From contig UESW01003832.1 in assembly GCA_900491605.1 (NCBI GenBank), positions 1,218,679 through 1,282,678 on the forward strand: a DNA stretch of 64,000 nucleotides, given 5' to 3'. Shown here piece after piece: positions 58,811 to 64,000 of this stretch. The DNA comes from Calamus simplicifolius (taxonomy: Eukaryota > Streptophyta > Magnoliopsida > Arecales > Arecaceae). The notes beneath the pieces were generated by a model that was not told the DNA's origin, did no database searches, and saw only the letters and a program-made list of their open reading frames with translations. How positions within the stretch are numbered: position 1 is the stretch's first letter; every line of letters starts with the position of its first letter. The position numbers were made by a program, and so were the translations under genes.

Positions 58811-59070
58811 CCTATGAAATCAAGACAGAATTCTTTAAGATAAAATTATATTTTTTTTAGAGCAACAATGGTTTTCAAATCCTGTCTCCTTTACATAGTT
58901 AATATTTAATATATTATATCATAACATTTATCAGAACACATATTACATAACTTAAACTGAAACTAAAAGATCATCATACATATAATATAACTTAAACTGA
59001 AACTAAAAGATACGATATAAACTAGAACAACAAGGACGACAGATAAGATTAATGCTAATGCTGCAATCAT

Positions 59071-59247
59071 TTATTTTGAAGCATTGCAGCAGGTACCCCG
59101 CCCTCTCCAACAGCACCAATAGGAAAAGCAAGATTTGTTGTACTCATTTGGAGCTGGAGCTAAAGCTTCTGCCGCATGAAGCAAAACAAAGTACATAATG
59201 AGCAGTAGCAGTAGTATCATCAATATGATTTGGAGGCTCTTCATCAT
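59071..59247 (-). CDS. P10: small secreted cysteine-containing peptide, 58 aa
   Basis: Intact ORF closest to the family consensus. The signal peptide ends HAAEA (Ser19 is Tyr here), the spacer is LAPAPNEYNKS and the tail CFSYWCCWRGRGTCCNASK with five cysteines. The start is ATG ATG AAG, ~55 bp below an intact TATA box, with TGACTCA further up. Module E10 is downstream and MITE M11 upstream. It is the duplicate of P6 but keeps the full signal region. Likely expressed if any copy is. The function is unknown. Confidence 0.72.
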   Translation of the reverse strand: MMKSLQIILMILLLLLIMYFVLLHAAEALAPAPNEYNKSCFSYWCCWRGRGTCCNASK

Positions 59248-59300
59248 CAAAGATTTTTTAGGATTCGGGTGGCTTCTGCAGCAGAATCATTGTAATGAGG

Positions 59301-59359
59301 TATTTATAAGCTCAAACGTTCGGATAGATAAGTACAATATCTAATTAAATGATGAGTCA
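59301..59359 (-). promoter_or_regulatory. P10 promoter: TATA box and TGACTCA
   Basis: Minus strand TATAAATA (59301-59308) and TGACTCA (59353-59359). Confidence 0.55.
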
Positions 59360-59471
59360 CGAGACGCTCTTTCGCAAGGGATGTTGTTAGAGTCACAAGG
59401 TGGACGTGTTGTCAGAGTCATGAGGCGAAGTGACGAAGAAAATTTTATCCGTTCATTGCTTTTACATTTTT

Positions 59472-59758
59472 GTTTGGATGGAAAGAAAGTGGGAGGAAAG
59501 AAAACTAGGGGAAGAGAAAAGTGGGAGAAAAGAAAATTAGAGAGAAAATATTTTCTCTCCTTCTATTTAGATGAGTGAGAGGAAAATAGAGAGGAGAAAA
59601 ACGTTGATAATTTATAATGAACAAAGTTTTTTCCCTCTATTTTTCATCTAGTTTTCTTTCGTCCCTACTTTTATCTCCATCCAAATAAGGTAAACTTCAT
59701 TTTCTCTCCTATTTTTCCCTCTAGTTCTTTTTTCTCTCTACTTTTCTATCCATCCAAA
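59472..59758. mobile_element. MITE-like element M11 (internally deleted)
   Basis: Counterpart of M7, but lacking ~140 bp of the centre: the join is at about 59620, where AATTTATAATGAACAAAG passes straight to CT-rich arm sequence. Confidence 0.55.
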
Positions 59759-59782
59759 TAGAGGCTAAATGATGGAGGAACA

Positions 59783-59947
59783 TTAAATTCTAGAGCACAA
59801 TGCAATGAACAAAGAAAGTGACGAGCATGGTGAGGACAATGCAAGTGGGGATCCCAATGCATACGCAAAGATAGCAGGAAAAGAGAATGGGGTGGACCCT
59901 ATGAAATCATTTAGAATGTCAGCATTTGGAATGTCAGCGCCATGCAT
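59783..59947. other. Module E11: 165-bp segment open on both strands
   Basis: Full length. The antisense frame is open from ATG AAC AAA. The P-direction frame is open to TAA at 59783. Confidence 0.4.
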
Positions 59948-60193
59948 CCTATGAAATCAAGACAGAATTCTTTAAGTTAAAATTATATTTTTATTAGAGA
60001 AACAACGATTTTCAAATTCTCTCTCCTTTACATAATTAATATATTATATCATAACATTTATCAGTACACATATTGCATAACTACTAAAACTAAAAGATCG
60101 TCACACATATTACATAACTTAAACTGAAACTAAAAGATATGATATAAACTAGAACAACAAAAAGAGAGAGATTAATGCTAATGCTGCAATCAT

Positions 60194-60370
60194 TTATTTT
60201 GAAGCATTGCAGCAGGTACCCCTCCCTCTCCAAAAGCACCAATAGGAAAAGCAATATTTGTTGTACTCATTTGGAGCTATAGCTGGAGCTTCTGCCGCAT
60301 GAAGAAAAACAAAGGACATAATGAGCAGCAGCAGCAGTATCATCAAAATGATTTGGAGGCTCTTCATCAT
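60194..60370 (-). CDS. P11: small secreted cysteine-containing peptide, 58 aa
   Basis: Intact ORF. The signal peptide ends HAAEA, the spacer is PAIAPNEYNKY and the tail CFSYWCFWRGRGTCCNASK, with Cys46 changed to Phe (four Cys). The promoter is intact (60424-60482). The MITE pair M12/M13 lies upstream, and P12 is divergently oriented beyond it. It is the duplicate of P7 and P5. The NEYNK and GTCC segments are unchanged, while the middle Cys positions differ from its duplicates. The function is unknown. Confidence 0.7.
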   Translation of the reverse strand: MMKSLQIILMILLLLLIMSFVFLHAAEAPAIAPNEYNKYCFSYWCFWRGRGTCCNASK

Positions 60371-60423
60371 CAAAGATTTTTTAGGATTCGGGTGGCTTCT
60401 TCAGCAGCATCATTGTAATGAGG

Positions 60424-60482
60424 TATTTATAAGCTCAAAAGTTTTGATAGATAAGTACAATATCGCATTAAATGATGAGTCA
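60424..60482 (-). promoter_or_regulatory. P11 promoter: TATA box and TGACTCA
   Basis: Minus strand TATAAATA (60424-60431) and TGACTCA (60476-60482). Confidence 0.55.
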
Positions 60483-60595
60483 TGAGACGCTCTTTTGCAA
60501 TGGATGTTGTAGGCAGACGTGTTATCAGAGTCATGAGGCGAAGCAACAAAGAAAATTTTATTTGTTCATCGCTTTTACATTTCTCTTTGGATGGA

Positions 60596-61015
60596 GAGAA
60601 AAGTGGAAGGAAAGAAAACTGGGGGAGAGAAAAATGAGAAAATAAAAATTAGAGAGAAAATATTTTCTCTCCTTATGTTTGGATGAGTGGGAGGAAAATA
60701 GAGAGAATAAAAAAGTTGATAATTAAAATGTTAATAATGTCCTTATTATAATGATTAAATAATGCATTGATTTTTTTCTTGAAGGGTTAATATCGGAATG
60801 AAAAAAAATGAAAGATCACTTTTGAGTTTTCTCTTCGAAATCTCTCTGGTTGGGAGAGAAAACTTTTATGTGGGGCCCACCACTTTTTTTCTCTATTTTC
60901 TCTCTAGTTTTCTTTCCTCCCTACTTTTCTATCTATCCAAACAAGATAAACGTTATTTTCTCTCTTGTTTTTTCCTCTAGTTTTCTTTCCTTTCTACTTT
61001 TCTCTCCATCCAAAC
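60596..61015. mobile_element. MITE-like element M12
   Basis: Counterpart of M6 and M8, with inverted GA/CT-rich arms and GTGGGGCCCACC centre. Confidence 0.6.
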
Positions 61016-61031
61016 AAAGGCTTAGCCTCCA

Positions 61032-61541
61032 TTTGGATGGAGAGAAAAGTAGTGAAGAAAAAAAAAAACTAGAGGGAAAAATAGGAGAGAAAATGAAGTT
61101 TATCTTGTTTGGATGGAGATAAAAGTAGAAAGAAAGGAAAACTAGAGGGAAAAATAGGAGAGAAAATGAAGTTTACCTTGTTTGGATGGAGATAAAAGTA
61201 GAAAGAAAGGAAAACTAGAGTAGAAAACAGAGGAAAAGAAGTGGTGGGCTTCAAGTAAAAGTTCTCTCCAAACCAAAGAGATTTTAGAGAGAAAACTTAA
61301 AAGTGCTTTTTTATTTTTTTTATTCCGATATTAACCCTTCAAGAAAAAAACTGATGCATTTTGTAATCATTTATAATAAGGACATTATTATCATTGTAAA
61401 TTATCAACTTTTTTTTCTCTCTATTTTCCTCCCACTCATCCAAACAGAAGGAAAGAAAATATTTTCTCTCTAATTTTTTTTTCTTCCCACTTTTTTCTTC
61501 CCCCAATTTTCTTTCTTTTCACTTTTCTCTCCATCCAAACA
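61032..61541. mobile_element. MITE-like element M13 with internal duplication
   Basis: Counterpart of M6b and M9. A ~73-bp segment starting at TTGGATGGAGATAAAAGTAG is duplicated in tandem (about 61108-61180 and 61181-61253). Confidence 0.6.
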
Positions 61542-61651
61542 AAAATGTAAATCGATGAACGGATGAAATTTTCTTCATCACTTCTCCTCGTGACTCTGAC
61601 AACACGTCCACCTCGTGACTTCGACAACATCCCTTGCGAATGAGCGCCTCA

Positions 61652-61710
61652 TGACTCACCATTTAATGCGATATTGTACTTATCTATCAGAACTTTAGAG
61701 CTTATAAATA
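61652..61710 (+). promoter_or_regulatory. P12 promoter: TGACTCA and TATAAATA
   Basis: TGACTCA (61652-61658) and TATAAATA (61703-61710), both intact. Confidence 0.5.
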
Positions 61711-61763
61711 CCTGATTACAATGATGCTGCTGCAGAAGCCACCCGAATCCTAAAAAATCTTTG

Positions 61764-62045
61764 ATGATGAAGAGCCTCCAAATCATTTTGATGACACTGC
61801 TGCTGCTGCTCATTATGTCCTTTGTTTTGCTTCACGCGGCAGAAGCTCTAGCTCCAGCTCCAATTGAGTACAACAAATCTTGCTTTTTTTTGTTGGTGCT
61901 GTTGGATAGGGCGGGGTACCTACTGCAATGCTTCAAAATAAATGATTGCAACATTACCATTAATCTCTCTCTCCTAACTGTTCTAGTTTATATCGTATCT
62001 TTTAGTTTCAGTTTAAGTTATGTAATATGTGTGATGATCTTTTAG
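61764..62045 (+). pseudogene. P12: peptide gene copy with +1 frameshift, extended ORF of 93 codons
   Basis: The signal peptide and LAPAPIEYNKSC are intact. An extra T in the run after TTGC shifts the frame, so the Cys-rich tail is replaced by FLLVLLDRAGYLLQC.... The frame then continues through the former 3' UTR to TGA, ending SLSYVICVMIF. The new C-terminus is hydrophobic and could span a membrane. It is most likely a pseudogene. Confidence 0.7.
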
Positions 62046-62194
62046 TTTTAGTTTAAGTTATGTAATATGTGTGCTGATAAATGTTATGATATAATATATT
62101 AAATATTAATATGTAAAGGAGAGAATTTGAAAATCGTTGTTGCTCTAATAAAAATATAATTTTAACTTAAAGAATTTTGTCTTGATTTCATAGG

Positions 62195-62359
62195 ATGCAT
62201 GGCGCTGACATTCCAAATGCTGATATTCCAAATGATTTTATAGGATCCATCCCGTTCTCTCTTCTTGCTATCTTTGCGCATGCATTGGGATCCCCACTTA
62301 TATTGTCCTCACCATGCTCGTCACTTTCTTTGTTCATCGCATTGTCCTCCAGCATTTAG
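62195..62359. other. Module E12: 165-bp segment open on both strands
   Basis: The P-direction frame is MHGADIPNADIPNDFIGS... to TAG. The antisense frame is open. Full length. Confidence 0.4.
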
Positions 62360-62365
62360 CCTTTA

Positions 62366-62786
62366 TTTAGATGGAGAGAAAGGTCAAAAGAAAAGAAAAC
62401 TAGAGGAAAAAATAGGAGAAAAAATGAAGTTTACCTTGTTTGGATGAAGAGAAAAGTAGGAAGGAAAGAAAACTAGAGAAGAAAACAGAGAAAAAAAAGT
62501 GATGGGCCCCACATAAAAGTTTTCTCTTCGAAACCGGAGAGAAAACTCAAAAGTGCTCTTTCATTTTTTTATTTTGATATTAACCCTCAAGAAAAAAATT
62601 GATACATTTTTTAATCATTTATAATAAGAACATTATTGTCAATATAAATTATCAACTTTTTTTCATCTCTATTTTCCTCTCACTCATCCAAATAAAAGGA
62701 GACAAAATATTTTCTCTCTATTTTTTTTTCTTCCCACTTTTTTCTCCCCTCAGTTTTTTTCCTCCCACTTTTCTCTCCATCCAAAT
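62366..62786. mobile_element. MITE-like element M14
   Basis: Left arm partly duplicated, right arm ends CACTTTTCTCTCCATCCAAA. From about 62680 onward the sequence is nearly identical to 56570 onward. Confidence 0.6.
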
Positions 62787-62890
62787 AGAAATGTAAAGTG
62801 ATGAATGGATAAAATTTCTTCGTCACTTAACCTCACTCTGATAACACATCCGCCATGTGACTCTGACATCCCTTGCGAAAGAGCACCTCA

Positions 62891-62949
62891 TGACTCCCCA
62901 TTTAATGCGATATTGTACTTATCTATCAGAACTTTAGAGCTTATAAATA
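62891..62949 (+). promoter_or_regulatory. P13 promoter, TGACTCA mutated
   Basis: TGACTCC (62891-62897), the same change as in P8. TATAAATA (62942-62949) is intact. Confidence 0.45.
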
Positions 62950-63002
62950 CCTCATTACAATGATGCTACTGCAGAAGCCACCCGAATCCTAAAAAATCTT
63001 TG

Positions 63003-63176
63003 ATGATAAAGAGCCTCCAAATCATTTTGATGATACTGCTGCTACTCATTATGTCCTTTGTTTTGCTTCACGCGGCAGAAGCTCCAGCTCTAGCTCCAAA
63101 TGAGTACAACAAATCTTATTTTTCCTGTTATTGCTGTTGGAGAGGGCGGGGTACCTGCTGCAATGTTTCAGAATAA
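63003..63176 (+). CDS. P13: small secreted cysteine-containing peptide, 57 aa
   Basis: Intact ORF with one of the two starting ATGs kept (MIKSLQIILM...). The signal peptide ends HAAEA, the spacer is PALAPNEYNKS and the tail YFSCYCCWRGRGTCCNVSE. Cys40 is Tyr, Cys43 is present and there are five cysteines in all. The C-terminal Glu is shared with P8, from which it is separated by a ~6.1-kb offset within a recent duplication. The promoter lacks the intact TGACTCA. Module E13 follows. The function is unknown. Confidence 0.62.
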   Translation: MIKSLQIILMILLLLIMSFVLLHAAEAPALAPNEYNKSYFSCYCCWRGRGTCCNVSE

Positions 63177-63464
63177 ATGATTGCAGCATTAGCATTAATC
63201 TCTCTCTCCTTGCTGTTCTAGTTTATATCGTATCTTTAGTTTTAGTTTAAATTATGTAATATGCGTGATGATCTTTTAGTTTTAGTTTAAGTTATGTAAT
63301 ATGTGTGCTGATAAATGTTATGATATAATATATTAAATATTAATATATAAAGGAAAGAAAATTATATTAAATATTAATATGTAAAGGAAAGAAAATTTGA
63401 AAACCATTGTTGCTCTAATAAAAATATAATTTTAACTTAAAGAATTCTGTCTTGATATCATAGG

Positions 63465-63629
63465 ATGCATGGCGCTGACATTCGAAATGCTGACATTCCA
63501 AATGATTTCATAGGATCCACCCCATTCTCTCTTCCTGATATCTTTGCGCATGCATTGTGATCCCCACTTACATTGTCCTCGCCATGCTCGTCACTTTCTT
63601 TGTTCATCGCATTATCCTCCAGCATTTAA
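63465..63629. other. Module E13: open only on the antisense strand
   Basis: Near-identical to E8 and shares its TGA in the P direction. The antisense frame of 49 codons is intact. Confidence 0.4.
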
Positions 63630-63653
63630 TGTTCCTCCAGCATTTAGCCTTTA

Positions 63654-64000
63654 TTTAGATGGAGAGAAAAGTAGGAAGGAAAGAAAACTAGAGGGAAAAA
63701 TAGGAGAAAAAATGAAGTTTACCTTGTTTGGATGGAGAAAAAAGTAGGGAGGAAAGAAAACTAGAGAAGAAAATATAGAAAAAAAGTGTTGGCCCACACC
63801 TAAAAGGTTTCTCTCGAAACCGGAGAAAAACTCAAAAGTGCTCTTTCATTTTTTCATTCCGAAATTAACCAACCCTTCAAGAAAAAAAACTGATGCATTT
63901 TTTATTTATTTATAATAAGGACATTATTGTCAATATAAATTATCAAGTTTTTCCTCTCTATTTTTCTTCCACTCATCCAAACAGAAGGAGAGAAAATATT
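63654..64000. mobile_element. MITE-like element M15 (cut by window end)
   Basis: Duplicate of M10: left arm TTAGATGGAGAGAAAAGTAG, a second arm copy at about 63730, and the central ATTTATAATAAGGACAT. The right arm lies beyond the window. Confidence 0.6.

Overview
This is nuclear DNA from a flowering plant. The evidence is plant-type LTR retrotransposons with an initiator-tRNA-Met primer site, a CACTA transposon end, a hAT element with an 8-bp target duplication, TATA-driven small genes, plant-like introns and high AT content. The species cannot be named. The copia elements resemble the Angela/BARE group, which is common in monocots, but this is only a hint. There is no sign of bacterial, organellar or viral DNA.

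Region 1 (1-6967) is the right-hand part of a CACTA (En/Spm-type) transposon whose left end lies outside the window. Its right terminus is at 6967. Long subterminal arrays of hairpin-forming GCGACGC/GCATCGC motifs flank a GATCG-rich tandem array of about 3.5 kb. Further left lie a minus-strand TATA/first-exon-like segment and a GC-rich minisatellite. Region 2 (6968-9328) is sparse sequence holding a 685-bp non-autonomous hAT element.

Region 3 (9329-11367, resuming at 48625 and running to 64000) is the most interesting part. It is a tandem and inverted array of about 1.2-kb units. Each unit typically carries a GA-rich MITE-like inverted-repeat element, a compact promoter (GCN4-like TGACTCA plus TATAAATA), and a one-exon gene for a 54-58 residue secreted, cysteine-containing peptide (here P1-P13). 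A direct-repeat 3' region follows, and then a 165-bp module (E1-E13) that is open on both strands. P1, P3, P5, P6, P7, P10, P11 and P13 are intact. P2, P4, P9 and P12 are broken, and P8 has lost its start codons. Inversion junctions and block duplications show that the array is still rearranging. I do not recognise the peptide family.

Region 4 (11368-48624) is a Ty3/gypsy element of probable Tat type on the minus strand, inserted inside peptide gene P2. It has LTRs of about 1 kb, an antisense spliced gene between pol and the 3' LTR, and two minisatellites related to its LTR repeats. Its pol and gag are split by a nest of Ty1/copia (Angela-like) sequences with five LTRs in tandem. The order is LTR1 - copia A - LTR2 - chimera B - LTR3 - chimera C - LTR4 - copia D - LTR5. 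Copia D is nearly complete and has a clean 5-bp target duplication (GACAC) in gypsy gag. B and C are identical in layout. Each is a gypsy gag-PR-RT segment joined in frame, inside the reverse transcriptase, to the 3' half of copia RT-RNase H.

The working part of the window is probably only the peptide genes. The rest records nested transposition followed by LTR-LTR and illegitimate recombination.
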